Source: Roseiarcus sp963774195 (GTDB lineage Bacteria; Pseudomonadota; Alphaproteobacteria; Rhizobiales; Beijerinckiaceae). Taken from it: a DNA stretch of 64,000 nt. Each line of letters begins with the position of its first letter. Positions within the stretch are counted from its first letter, which is position 1. Position numbers and translations under genes: made by a program. The stretch lies in assembly GCA_963774195.1 (NCBI GenBank), contig CAVZDY010000001.1, forward strand, positions 1,240,001 to 1,304,000. The letters run 5' to 3'. Positions 51,811 to 60,731 of the stretch are shown here, one piece after another. The notes under the pieces were generated by a model. It was not told the origin of the DNA. It worked only from the letters and a program-made list of their open reading frames with translations, and did not search any database.

Positions 51811-52467
51811 CTAATTCTGAATTAGGTCTTCGAGGGCGTCCAAAAAGAGTGGATCGTAGCTTTCGCCGACGTGGCGCTGATTCCAAAGACCCGAACCGCG
51901 CACCAGGACGCGGTCGGAAACATGTCCCAGCCAGTCCGCCGACGGTGGATCGAGCGGCGGGCGATTGAAGTTGCTCAGCAACGCGATGGCACGCAAACTT
52001 GCCGGCCCTGGATCGTCGTCGACGCCAAAGCAGAGGAACGGCAAAGCGCCGATGTAGCGGGTCACGGCTTGTTCGATCGGCGCTTCGCTTGCAACCAGGG
52101 CCCTTCGATCGATGGCGAGCGCTTCGCAACCTTTCGCCCTGTCGTTCCTTATTCCCCATGAATCGCACTGGGGGAGGCCCCCCTGCTCCAGCAATGCTTG
52201 CCCGACGAGCCGACGGAATATCGAACCGCGATGGTTGCCGCGACCAGAGTCGCCGCCACGATGCTGTCCGAGACGCTGGCGAAGCGTTGAACCCGACCCG
52301 CTTGTCAGTGCGTGCGTGCCGACGCGAACGACGCGAAGTCCGACACCGCTTTCACGACGCGCCTCGAAGGGGTCAAAAAAGAAGTAGACGCCGCGAGCGG
52401 CGTTCACAACGCGTCGCTCAACGACCCGGGGATCAACCGCACCCGCGCGGGCGCGATGGCAGCGCAC
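51811..52467 (-). CDS. GIY-YIG-like conserved protein, N-terminus probably truncated
   Basis: A frame of 218 residues. From residue 26, GVYFFFDPFEARRESGVGLR then VVRVGTHALTSGSGSTLRQRLGQHRGG, it resembles a GIY-YIG nuclease-type core with G-V-Y as the first motif and V-R-V-G-T-H as the second. Late segments (IALLSNFNRPPLDPPSADWLG and SGLWNQRHVGESYDP) are well formed. The first 25 residues are Arg-rich and an in-frame stop lies just upstream, so the natural N-terminus seems lost. Function unknown; possibly nucleic acid cleavage. Confidence 0.65.
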   Translation of the reverse strand: MRCHRARAGAVDPRVVERRVVNAARGVYFFFDPFEARRESGVGLRVVRVGTHALTSGSGSTLRQRLGQHRGGDSGRGNHRGSIFRRLVGQALLEQGGLPQCDSWGIRNDRAKGCEALAIDRRALVASEAPIEQAVTRYIGALPFLCFGVDDDPGPASLRAIALLSNFNRPPLDPPSADWLGHVSDRVLVRGSGLWNQRHVGESYDPLFLDALEDLIQN

Positions 52468-52574
52468 TACGCGGTCGGCGCGCTACCGGCGCGGGCCGCG
52501 CGACAAGGCGAAAGTCGGGGCCAAGGTCCGCTTCGCGCAGATGCACATCCTGGGCCGGTTGCGAGGCGCGACCT

Positions 52575-53285
52575 TTACAGTCGGAAAACATTACCGTCTC
52601 GGCGCATTAGCCGACCCGGCAAGTCTTGAAGGAGATATGGATTGGGGCCGCCCTCTGTGTAAATCTCTCCGTCTTGGCCGCTTGAACACGAGATGACGCC
52701 CACTACTGCGCCGTCAGGCCGTAGAATGGGCGAACCAGACATGCCTCCCACAATGGCCCGGGTGCAGCCGGATACCCATAGTCCACCGCCAAAGTGTTTC
52801 ACCTCGCACTTCATCCAGCTGCCACCGGGCGATAGGAGAAATGCGCGCGATGCTTCTTCGCTCTCCTGCATGTCGCCGACCGGCAATGTTGTCGCTGATT
52901 CCAGGAGGGCATCGTAGGCGTTGGCTTCGTGAAACAGTGCCCGGTTGTCTGGCGAGCCGAAGACCGCAAGGTCGGAAACCGGATCAACAAAAAGGCATTC
53001 TGCCGCGACCGTCAGTGCGCCGCCCAATGGTCCGAGGAAATCCAAAAACGTCAGCTCGCTGGTGTCGGGAGGGCCGGGACTGGGAAGGCGCGGAAGACAA
53101 TGCGCAGCAGTGATGACGTGGAGCTTGTCATCGATCTCTACCACAAATCCACGACCACCTGCCGGCCCGACGGCTAGGACTGATCGCCTTGCTGCATCGT
53201 GATCAAAACTATCTCCCACGGTATGTCCCCTATGGTCGGCGCGAAAGTCATACGCGAAAACAATTCGTTGCGGACTCAATTCCAT
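52575..53285 (-). CDS. Trypsin-like serine peptidase without signal peptide
   Basis: A 236-residue chymotrypsin-fold protein. Triad: His 62 in VITAAHCLPRL, Asp 105 in DPVSDLAVFGS, Ser 184 in IVGGMSGSPILRPDG. There is no signal peptide or membrane helix, so it likely acts in the cytoplasm, as do proteases of bacterial conflict systems. ATG 53285 is used; TTG 53294 is possible. Divergent from the DUF6946-like gene and about 110 bases from the GIY-YIG-like gene. Its target is unknown. Confidence 0.85.
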   Translation of the reverse strand: MELSPQRIVFAYDFRADHRGHTVGDSFDHDAARRSVLAVGPAGGRGFVVEIDDKLHVITAAHCLPRLPSPGPPDTSELTFLDFLGPLGGALTVAAECLFVDPVSDLAVFGSPDNRALFHEANAYDALLESATTLPVGDMQESEEASRAFLLSPGGSWMKCEVKHFGGGLWVSGCTRAIVGGMSGSPILRPDGAVVGVISCSSGQDGEIYTEGGPNPYLLQDLPGRLMRRDGNVFRL

Positions 53286-53471
53286 GGAGGTCAATGCGCA
53301 ACGAACTCTAAACGCCCGCTTGTTGCCGAGGAAAAATCATTCTACCGTCATCGTATTTGACGGTGTCTAAGGTCAAGTCTGTTGTATTCGGAGACCGTTG
53401 ACAATCCGGTTTATCGGTCGGTCGCGGGCCTCGAAGCTGCAATGTCATCTTTTTCGGGTCGGGGGACAGCT

Positions 53472-54149
53472 GTGAAAAGAGTCTTTTTGCCCACCACTGG
53501 AGCTGACGACTGGCGACGACTGTTGGCTGATCCAAACACGCAGTGGGAGACCGGGTATTCCGCCAAGGCCCTCGCATATTGCTGGGAGGCCGCTGCGGGG
53601 CTCCCCGTGGAAATCGCCAACATTCTTCGGACCGACGGGAATGAGCCCGAGCTATTGGTTGCGATGCCCGAGCACAAGGTACAGTTGCCTGGCTCCGTGC
53701 TGGGCGCGAGTCAAAACGACCTCTTCGCGCTGGTTCGCGTTGGGTCCCGGACCATCGCGGTGACGATAGAGGGGAAGGTTGACGAGCCTTTTGGCCAGCT
53801 TCTCGGTGAGTGGTTGGTTAACGCCTCACCGGGCAAGCAAATTCGGCTTACTTACCTTTGCAAGACACTCGGCCTCAATGAGGGTCTCCTCCCTAATGAC
53901 CTCTACTACCAGCTGCTCCATCGTGCCGCGTCGGCGGTGATCGAAGCCGAGCGCTTCAAGACGGACGCCGCCGCAATGCTGGTGCACTCATTTTCGCCTA
54001 CGAACCGATGGTTCGACGCATTCGCCCATTTCGCTTCACTGTTCGGCTGCAAAGCCGAGCCGGGTAAGCTGGTATTGACTCGACCAGGTGCCGAACGACC
54101 GCTCTACTTGGGCTGGGCGCACGGCGATCCGCGCTTCCTCGATTTTTAG
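53472..54149 (+). CDS. DUF6946-like protein with possible nuclease motif
   Basis: A 225-residue protein. The start RVFLPTTGADDWRRLLADP and YSAKALAYCWEAAAGLP are well conserved-looking and I associate them with DUF6946. The central segment QNDLFALVRVGSRTIAVTIEGK has the spacing of a PD-(D/E)xK fold (Asp 83, Glu 100, Lys 102), followed by PFGQLLGEWL. GTG 53472 is chosen because GGGGGA lies about 6 bases upstream; the frame is open back to 53382. Last clear gene in the island. Nuclease activity is inference. Confidence 0.65.
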   Translation: MKRVFLPTTGADDWRRLLADPNTQWETGYSAKALAYCWEAAAGLPVEIANILRTDGNEPELLVAMPEHKVQLPGSVLGASQNDLFALVRVGSRTIAVTIEGKVDEPFGQLLGEWLVNASPGKQIRLTYLCKTLGLNEGLLPNDLYYQLLHRAASAVIEAERFKTDAAAMLVHSFSPTNRWFDAFAHFASLFGCKAEPGKLVLTRPGAERPLYLGWAHGDPRFLDF

Positions 54150-54740
54150 TTTCGCGCGACGGAACGCGGGGAGGCGATCTCTCGATCAGCGGCGAGTCGA
54201 TCTCGACAGTGAGGAGCGCATAGCCCCTCACTATCGGCCGGGACCCAATTCTCGAATCTTCCGCCAAGGCCGCCACAGGACCGCCAGTCAGGCGCGTTTG
54301 GCCGACATCCAACCATTCAACCCATACTGATTAGGGCCGCCCAGGACGAAATCACCTCGGTGTAGACGTTGTTGGGCGCTTTGAGCCCACCTTGCCTCTT
54401 CGATTTCACTCGTGGCGCAGCGCATCGCGCGTAGCCGCCGATCCGGAGCAAAGGGGAGGGTCCGCCTCGATTAACAGGTCCATGAATCCTGACGTAGTCA
54501 GGAAATGGCGGCAGGAACGGCGCGTCCAGGCGCACGAAAATGGGGGCAAAATTTGGAGATGTTTTCCGACATTTGGAGTATCCCGCGAACGGATGGGCTA
54601 CCCAATGCCCCTCGTGTAATCCCTTCGTCGCGAGCGTTGGTCATCGGGTTGCTCGTGATACACTCTCGTGGTACACAATTTCAGATGGTATGTCTGCTAA
54701 GTCTTTGATCTATAAAGGGCGTATGACCGCCAAACGATCC
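54150..54740. other. Island right end without recognisable gene
   Basis: About 590 bases between the DUF6946-like gene and attR. Short open frames occur on both strands but none has a ribosome site plus a recognisable domain. It may hold remnants of lost genes. Confidence 0.5.
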
Positions 54741-54757
54741 TCCGTCTGGCTCCACCA
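54741..54757 (+). other. attR: 17-bp repeat of tRNA-Ala 3' end
   Basis: TCCGTCTGGCTCCACCA repeats 43512-43528 exactly and in the same orientation. The bases before it do not continue the tRNA, so it is a duplicated fragment and not a second tRNA. Confidence 0.88.
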
Positions 54758-55570
54758 ATTTCCCATAAACTATACAATTTGTTAGAGTTCCTGCTGAACG
54801 GCCCGAGCGCGGTGTTTTCGAAAGTGGGAAGCACCGGGGAAGCACCGTGATGGTGCTTGGGGGTCCGTCGTCTGCTTGCAGCGTCGAAACGTCCTGCACG
54901 CCCGCCAAGCGCGGGAGGACGCCGCTGGCGAGCAGCGGGTCCACCGCTGAGCCCGGCCCATTTCAGCAAACCGTCACGAGACTGGCCTCCGAACATTGGC
55001 GTCCATCCCTGCGTTCGTCGTCGAGAATCGGGCATGCTGGGCGCGTCCGCATGCTATGGATGCTGCGCCCGACAATTCTCGGCCGAAATTCCCTGAAGAC
55101 TTCGGCATTTAGTCATTTGCCCAATTCGTACTTTCTATTCAAATTCGCGCCCGCTCACTGCACACTCGCTCCAGCGGTACGGGAGTGAAAAGAAGCGCGA
55201 ACCCAAAGGCGACGAACGAAGAAATCCCGGCCTGATCTCGAGGCGTTCCGACGAACAAATCAGGGCCGCGAAAGATGTCACGATCTCGCCCAACTATCAC
55301 CGCAGCGGCGTCGAGGATGTGTGAAGCGTCGGCGGAGATAGGTCAGGCGCACTTGCAGCCGGCTCCGCCCGACCGCTCGGCAGCTTCCAATCGGTCGGCC
55401 AAAGAATCGACAGAAATATTGTGATCCGATCGAGGTAATCAGCGGCTTTGCAGAAACCGCCGCGCCAAACACTCACTTTCGCGATAGCCGAAGCCCGCTC
55501 CGCTTGCATCCAGCGAATCATTCTCCAGATAACGGACTGGTTCGTTTCGCGTCCCTGTTGAGTAGGAGTC
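54758..55570. other. Intergenic stretch outside the island with no clear gene
   Basis: About 810 bases. Overlapping open frames on both strands lack recognisable domains and good starts. It may be old decayed DNA beside the integration site. Confidence 0.5.
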
Positions 55571-55846
55571 ATGGCGATGGCCACGCGCGGTAATTCGAAG
55601 GGCTATCTCAAGCCGACAGTGCAAGAGCCTCCCGATCATAAGGGTGAAGCCGCCCCAGATCATTTGCGTGTCGTTCTGGGGTTTACGCAGATGCTGTCTG
55701 GCGGCGGCAATGCGGATGAGGCGCCACGCTTCGCAACCGATCATGGCTGGCTCGACGCGAGTGGTCAGCTCTCCGCCGCCGGAGACCAGCTTGCTCGCGC
55801 GCTCCTGCAACAAAGCGGAACGCGAACGGTATTTCGCGTTTGGTGA
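55571..55846 (+). CDS. Small hypothetical protein
   Basis: A 91-residue protein that I do not recognise. A TAGGAG ribosome site sits six bases before ATG. The first half is polar (KGYLKPTVQEPPDHKGEAAP); the second half, ATDHGWLDASGQLSAAGDQL then ARALLQQ, looks like an ordered helical region. No signal peptide, membrane segment or cysteine. It ends 60 bases before the convergent SDR gene. Confidence 0.55.
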   Translation: MAMATRGNSKGYLKPTVQEPPDHKGEAAPDHLRVVLGFTQMLSGGGNADEAPRFATDHGWLDASGQLSAAGDQLARALLQQSGTRTVFRVW

Positions 55847-55906
55847 GTCTCTGTCCCTCGACAACCACCGCAGCGTGAGCGGCTCAAACGGCAGCCCTGC
55901 TGGTCC

Positions 55907-56845
55907 TTAACCAGGCAGGGTCGGCGCGGACGGTATAGCGACACTTCTTCCTGCCGCCGCCCCATTTTCACTTTCCTGGCGAGATTGGTCGGCCGCAGTC
56001 TGCGGCAGAAGATCATCCCGGCGATCAGAGATTGCGGCGAACCGTTGCAGGAGCGAGTCGGGCGCCTCCTCGCCGACGCCGATATAGGCGCCGCGCGTCA
56101 GGGTCACGAAAGCGCGCTCAAAAGAGCCCGCGCCGGCGCAGACGACGGCACGTGTAGGCGCGTCCTCGGACGCCAAGACGAGCACCGCCGGACTCACGGC
56201 CTCTGGCGTGAAGGCGGTCGAGCCCGCATCGGCGCCGAGGCCTTCTGTCATTCGCGTCGCGGCGGACGGCGCTAGGCAATTGATCCGGACATTGTATTTC
56301 GCGCCTTCCAAGCCAAGCGTATTCATCAATCCAACCAGGGCCATCTTGGCCGCGCCGTAGTTCGATTGTCCGAAGTTGCCGTACAGGCCGGAAGACGAGG
56401 TCGTGAGCACGATGCGACCGTATTGTTGGCCGCGCATGATCTCCCATACCGCCTTGGTGGCGTGCACCGCGCCCATCAGGTGCACCTCGATGACGGCGCG
56501 GAAGTCGTCGAGTTCCATCTTGGCGAAGGTCTTGTCGCGCAGTATCCCAGCGTTGTTGACCAGGATGTCGACACGACCCCAGCGGCTCATCGTCTCGGCG
56601 ACCATAGCTTCGACCGCGCTCCGGTCGGTCACCGAGGCGGCGTTGGCCACGGCCTCGCCGCCGGCGCCGCGGATTTCCTCGACGACGCGCTGAGCCGGAG
56701 TCGCCGACCCTCCGCCTCCGTCGACCTCTCCGCCGAAATCATTCACCACCACCTTGGCGCCTCGCGCCGCCAGGGCCAGTGCATGGGCCCTTCCGAGGCC
56801 TCGGCCGGCTCCGGTGACGATGGCGACGCGACTGTCAAAACGCAT
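55907..56845 (-). CDS. SDR-family 3-hydroxyacyl-CoA dehydrogenase-like enzyme
   Basis: A 312-residue SDR resembling the dehydrogenase domain of multifunctional beta-oxidation enzymes: VAIVTGAGRGLGRAHALALA, VVVNDFGGEVDGGG, ILVNNAGILRDKTFAKM, a Ser in TTSSSGLYGNFGQSNYGAAK with Y-x-x-x-K. NAD is the likely cofactor. GGGGGA precedes ATG 56845. It follows a thiolase gene on the same strand, so a role in fatty acyl-CoA or related CoA-ester breakdown is likely. The last 35 residues are a low-complexity tail. Confidence 0.88.
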   Translation of the reverse strand: MRFDSRVAIVTGAGRGLGRAHALALAARGAKVVVNDFGGEVDGGGGSATPAQRVVEEIRGAGGEAVANAASVTDRSAVEAMVAETMSRWGRVDILVNNAGILRDKTFAKMELDDFRAVIEVHLMGAVHATKAVWEIMRGQQYGRIVLTTSSSGLYGNFGQSNYGAAKMALVGLMNTLGLEGAKYNVRINCLAPSAATRMTEGLGADAGSTAFTPEAVSPAVLVLASEDAPTRAVVCAGAGSFERAFVTLTRGAYIGVGEEAPDSLLQRFAAISDRRDDLLPQTAADQSRQESENGAAAGRSVAIPSAPTLPG

Positions 56846-56927
56846 GACGAAATCCCCCAACGGTCAGACGCACGCGACGTCCATCTTCCGACTGCGCCGG
56901 GACGAGCGTGGAATTCAAAACGGACGA

Positions 56928-58130
56928 TCAGGCGACTTCAAAGAGTCCTGCTGCGCCCATGCCGCCGCCAACGCACATGGTGATTACGACGTAGCGCGCG
57001 CCCCGCCGCTTGCCCTCGATGAGCGCATGGCCGGTCATGCGTGCTCCTGACATCCCATAGGGATGACCTACGGCGATGGAGCCGCCGTCCACATTCAAGC
57101 GCTCATCGGGGATCCCAAGCCGATCCCGGCAGTAGAGAACTTGGCAGGCGAAGGCCTCGTTCAGCTCCCAAAGATCGATATCGTCCACTTTCAACCCGTG
57201 CTGTTTCAGCAGCTTGGGGATCGCGAACACGGGGCCGATGCCCATCTCGTCTGGGTTGCAGCCGGCCACCGCAATGCCGCGGTAGATGCCGAGCGGTTGA
57301 AGGCCGCGGCGTTCGGCTTCCTTCGCCTCCATGATCACGCAGGCCGAAGCGCCATCCGACAATTGCGAGGCATTGCCGGCGGTGATGTTCTGGCCAACCT
57401 TCACGCGCATCCCGTCCGCGAAGACCGGCTTGAGCGAGGCGAGGCCTTCTAGGGTCGTCTCCGGCCGGGCGCCTTCGTCCTTGGTCAGGTGGACCTCTTT
57501 GCGCGCCACCGTGCCGGTTTCCTTGTCGGTGATAGCCGTGGTGACCGAGATTGGCGCGATCTCGGCGTCGAAGCGTCCTCCCTCTTGCGCCGCAGCAGTT
57601 CGGCGCTGCGAGCGGAGCGCATAAGCGTCCTGCGCTTCGCGCGAGATCGTGTATCGGTCGGCGACGATCTCGGCGGTCTCCAGCATGGTCATGTAGAGCT
57701 GCGGAATGCGCTCCTTGAGCACCGGGTCCTGGGCGCGGTGTCGGTTCATCTTGTCGTTCTGAACCAGCGATATCGATTCGACGCCGCCGCCTATTGTCAC
57801 GGTCATCCCATCCTGGATCACTTCCTTGGCGGCGGTCGCGATACCCATCAGCCCTGACGAGCAGGCGCGATCGATCGTCATCCCCGGAACTGTGTCGGGC
57901 AGGCCCGCGCGCAGCGCCGACTGCCGCGCTACGTTGCCGCCTTGCGTTCCCTGCTGCATGGCGGCGCCGAACACCACATCCTCGATCGCTCCCGGTTCCA
58001 GCCCGGCGCGCCGGACGGCCTCGGCGATCACGTGCCCGCCGAGGGCTTGGGCGTGGGTGTCGTTGAACGCGCCGCGATAGGCCTTCCCTATCGGGGTGCG
58101 GGCGGTCGAGACGATGACAGCGCTACGCAT
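56928..58130 (-). CDS. Acetyl-CoA acyltransferase (thiolase)
   Basis: A 400-residue thiolase that cleaves 3-ketoacyl-CoA with CoA, or condenses acetyl-CoA units. The nucleophilic Cys is in TIDRACSSGLMG (about residue 90), NEAFACQVLY has the Asn-Glu-Ala-Phe box, GHPYGMSGARM has the catalytic His, and CVGGGMGAAGLFE has the second Cys. First metabolic gene after the GntR-type regulator on the same strand; the SDR gene follows by 82 bases. Confidence 0.94.
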   Translation of the reverse strand: MRSAVIVSTARTPIGKAYRGAFNDTHAQALGGHVIAEAVRRAGLEPGAIEDVVFGAAMQQGTQGGNVARQSALRAGLPDTVPGMTIDRACSSGLMGIATAAKEVIQDGMTVTIGGGVESISLVQNDKMNRHRAQDPVLKERIPQLYMTMLETAEIVADRYTISREAQDAYALRSQRRTAAAQEGGRFDAEIAPISVTTAITDKETGTVARKEVHLTKDEGARPETTLEGLASLKPVFADGMRVKVGQNITAGNASQLSDGASACVIMEAKEAERRGLQPLGIYRGIAVAGCNPDEMGIGPVFAIPKLLKQHGLKVDDIDLWELNEAFACQVLYCRDRLGIPDERLNVDGGSIAVGHPYGMSGARMTGHALIEGKRRGARYVVITMCVGGGMGAAGLFEVA

Positions 58131-58159
58131 GAGAAATCCCCTCCCTGTGTTTGATCGTC

Positions 58160-58972
58160 CTAGTCGGACGGCCGTTTCTTCGTTCTGTCGTCGGAAATGA
58201 TTTTGGCGGAATCGACCGCTAAGCCGCGCGCGGCGCTAAGCGAGTCGAGCACGTGGTCGCGCGCCTCGAACAGGATGCGGCGTGCGACCGTCTCGGCCGA
58301 GGCGTCGTCGCCGGCTCGCACGAAGGCCGCGATCGCCGACCAATCGTCGACCACGCGCTGGCGCCGATCAGCGCTGACGTAATCGAACGGCCGTTCCTGC
58401 CACAGTGCGTTCCACAGCGAACTGTGAACCTGGTCGAACAGGGTGCGGGCAAGATAGTCGTTGCCGCAATACTGATAGAGCACGCGACCGACGGCGCCGC
58501 TTTGCAGCGAGAATTCGACCGGATCGGGCGGGTCGGCCTGCGCCAGCGCCTGCAACTGGGCAATCTCTGAACTCAGCTTTTGCAGGCCCTTGGCGGACGC
58601 CGCACGCGTGAAGCATCGCGCGGCGAGCCCAAGCAACGCCGCGCGCACGTTGAAGAAGTCGGCGATGAGGTCGAGCGATACCCCCACCGCAACCGCGCCC
58701 CTGCGAGGACGGAATTCGACCAATCCGCTCTTATGGAGCGAACGGATCGCCTCGCGCACCGGTCCGCGGCTGACGCCATGCAAATCGGCGAGCTCCTGCT
58801 CGCGAACGCGCTCGCCGGCGATGTATTCGCCGCGCAGGATCGCGGCGCCGAGATGATCGGCAATCTGGTCGGCGATCGTCCGGGGAGGCGCCGGCCGCAT
58901 CCGCGCGCTGCCGCGCGCGGGGCCACCTTCTTCGCCGGTGTGCGCCTCATCCTTACTTTGCAAGGCGATCAT
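58160..58972 (-). CDS. GntR-family regulator, FCD (FadR-like) subgroup
   Basis: A 270-residue repressor or activator. The winged helix (IADQIADHLGAAILRGEYIAGERV, then LADLHGVSRGPVREAIRSLHKSGLV) is followed by an all-helical FCD ligand domain. It lies 30 bases before the thiolase gene on the same strand and divergent from the solute-binding protein gene, so it probably controls one or both in response to an acyl-CoA or small acid. ATG 58972 is taken; the frame is open to 59044. Confidence 0.88.
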   Translation of the reverse strand: MIALQSKDEAHTGEEGGPARGSARMRPAPPRTIADQIADHLGAAILRGEYIAGERVREQELADLHGVSRGPVREAIRSLHKSGLVEFRPRRGAVAVGVSLDLIADFFNVRAALLGLAARCFTRAASAKGLQKLSSEIAQLQALAQADPPDPVEFSLQSGAVGRVLYQYCGNDYLARTLFDQVHSSLWNALWQERPFDYVSADRRQRVVDDWSAIAAFVRAGDDASAETVARRILFEARDHVLDSLSAARGLAVDSAKIISDDRTKKRPSD

Positions 58973-59130
58973 CCCCTCTTCGCCTCGTTGACGTCTACGC
59001 CTCCTAGTCAATCCATGCTCACGTAAATTGTCAACAATCACCAATTGACAGTGAAGGCCATGCGTGTTGGGATCGAGTTCAAGTTCAGGGAGGGGCCCCG
59101 AAGAGGGCCTCGCCAGGGAGGAATGAGGTC

Positions 59131-60690
59131 ATGGGCCGTATCCTCAAGGCCGTCGTGGCGGCCGCTATCCTCGTTGCCGCGCCCGTCGCGGCGGCCGCGG
59201 CCGACAAGGACACTTTGACGGTCGCGTTCGCCGCCGAGCCGACGACTTTGGATCCCGTCAAATTTTCAGCCGGCGTCGATCTCTACGGAATCGGTCAGAT
59301 CTTCGAGCAACTTCTGCGTCCCGGACCGGACGGGAAGATCGAGAATTGGCTGGCGGAGTCGTGGAAGATCGAGGGCACGGCGGAACAGCCCATCATCGAC
59401 GTTCACATCCGCCCCGGCGTGAAGTTCCAGAACGGCGATCCGCTGACGTCGTCCGACTTCGAGTTCTCATACCAGCGGCTTAGAGACCCTTCGCAAAGCC
59501 GCTGGTCGCACCTTCAGGCGTCGGTCGAATCGTTCGAGATCGTCGACGATCTGCACTTCCGGCTGCACTTCAAGCAACCCGACGCGAACTACCTGGCCGA
59601 CATGCTCGAAGTGTGGGCGTTGCCGAAGGCCTACATCCAGAAGGTGGGCGTCGACGGGTTTGCCCGCGCGCCGGTCGGCACCGGTCCCTGGCGGTTCGTC
59701 GATTGGAAGGTGAAGGAACAGCTCGATCTGACCCGCTTCGACGGCTACTGGAACAAGGATCACCGCCCGTCCATCAAGAATCTGGCGATCAAATTCATTC
59801 CCGAAGATCTCACCCGCGTCGCCGCCTACAAGACGGGCGACGTCGATTGGATCGACGCGGTGCCGCCGGCGATGCTCGCGGATGTCAAGGCCATTCCGGA
59901 CACCACCGTGGCTACGGTGGTCGACGGCAACAATCTGTTCCTCAACTTCCCCACTCAGCTTCCCAACAATCCGTTCGACGACGTGCGCGTCCGCCAGGCC
60001 GCCGCCTACGCGATCGATATGGACGCCGTCATCAAGGGCGTGCTGTTCGGACTGGGCGAGCGATATGCCGAGGTGGGCAAGGGCGAGAACGGCTTTGATC
60101 CGAGTCTCCAGCCCTATCCCTACGATCCGAAGAAGGCGAGCGAACTGTTGAAGGCCGCCGGGTTCCCGAACGGTTTCGACACGCCCTGCTACAACCTCAC
60201 GACGCCGCGCGAGCCCAACATCAAGGAGGTGGGCGAGGCGATGTTCGCCTACCTGTCGGCCGCCGGCATCCGTTGCCATGTCGTCGAGATGGAGTACGGC
60301 GCCTGGATCAACCTGGGACGCCGCGAGCGACCGCAGCGGCCGGTGATGGACGGCGTTTTGAGCTGGATGTGGGCGCACGGCATCCCCGGCGATCCCGCCA
60401 CCCCGTGGACCGGGCATTTGCACAGTTTCGAGCCCGGCAAGGGCTGGGGCAGCTATTCCTACACCTCGGATCCCGAAGTCGACGCCCTGGTCGAGCAAAT
60501 GAAGGCGACCATGGACACGCAGAAGCGAGATGAGCTGATCGCGAAGATCGCGCGAATCAAGCACGACAAGGTGCTGGGCGGCTTGACGACCTACCGTCCG
60601 CTGGTCGCCTTGGCGTGGCGGTCGAGCAAGGTCGACTTCACGCCATGGCCCGGCGGCCGCCAATTCCAGGAGATCGGACTGAAGCCGTAG
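59131..60690 (+). CDS. ABC transporter substrate-binding protein, peptide/nickel family (SBP_bac_5)
   Basis: A 519-residue periplasmic binding protein. Signal peptide AVVAAAILVAAPVAAAAA, then TLTVAFAAEPTTLDPVKFSA as the family start and IIDVHIRPGVKFQNGDPLTS as the signature. GAGG lies before ATG 59131. It is followed by two permease genes and two ATPase genes, forming a complete Dpp/Opp-type importer. Linked regulator and acyl-CoA genes suggest the substrate may not be a simple peptide; sequence does not say. Confidence 0.92.
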   Translation: MGRILKAVVAAAILVAAPVAAAAADKDTLTVAFAAEPTTLDPVKFSAGVDLYGIGQIFEQLLRPGPDGKIENWLAESWKIEGTAEQPIIDVHIRPGVKFQNGDPLTSSDFEFSYQRLRDPSQSRWSHLQASVESFEIVDDLHFRLHFKQPDANYLADMLEVWALPKAYIQKVGVDGFARAPVGTGPWRFVDWKVKEQLDLTRFDGYWNKDHRPSIKNLAIKFIPEDLTRVAAYKTGDVDWIDAVPPAMLADVKAIPDTTVATVVDGNNLFLNFPTQLPNNPFDDVRVRQAAAYAIDMDAVIKGVLFGLGERYAEVGKGENGFDPSLQPYPYDPKKASELLKAAGFPNGFDTPCYNLTTPREPNIKEVGEAMFAYLSAAGIRCHVVEMEYGAWINLGRRERPQRPVMDGVLSWMWAHGIPGDPATPWTGHLHSFEPGKGWGSYSYTSDPEVDALVEQMKATMDTQKRDELIAKIARIKHDKVLGGLTTYRPLVALAWRSSKVDFTPWPGGRQFQEIGLKP

Positions 60691-60731
60691 CGGAATGATC
60701 GCGCCAGACGTTCGCGTCGGAGGAGGGCAGC

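Noticed and set aside
54741..54757. Second tRNA-Ala gene
   Set aside because: Only the last 17 bases of the tRNA are present and no cloverleaf can be formed with upstream sequence.
54697..55035. 112-codon minus-strand frame spanning the island boundary
   Set aside because: It runs across the att repeat, has no domain, and its composition is like a random frame.
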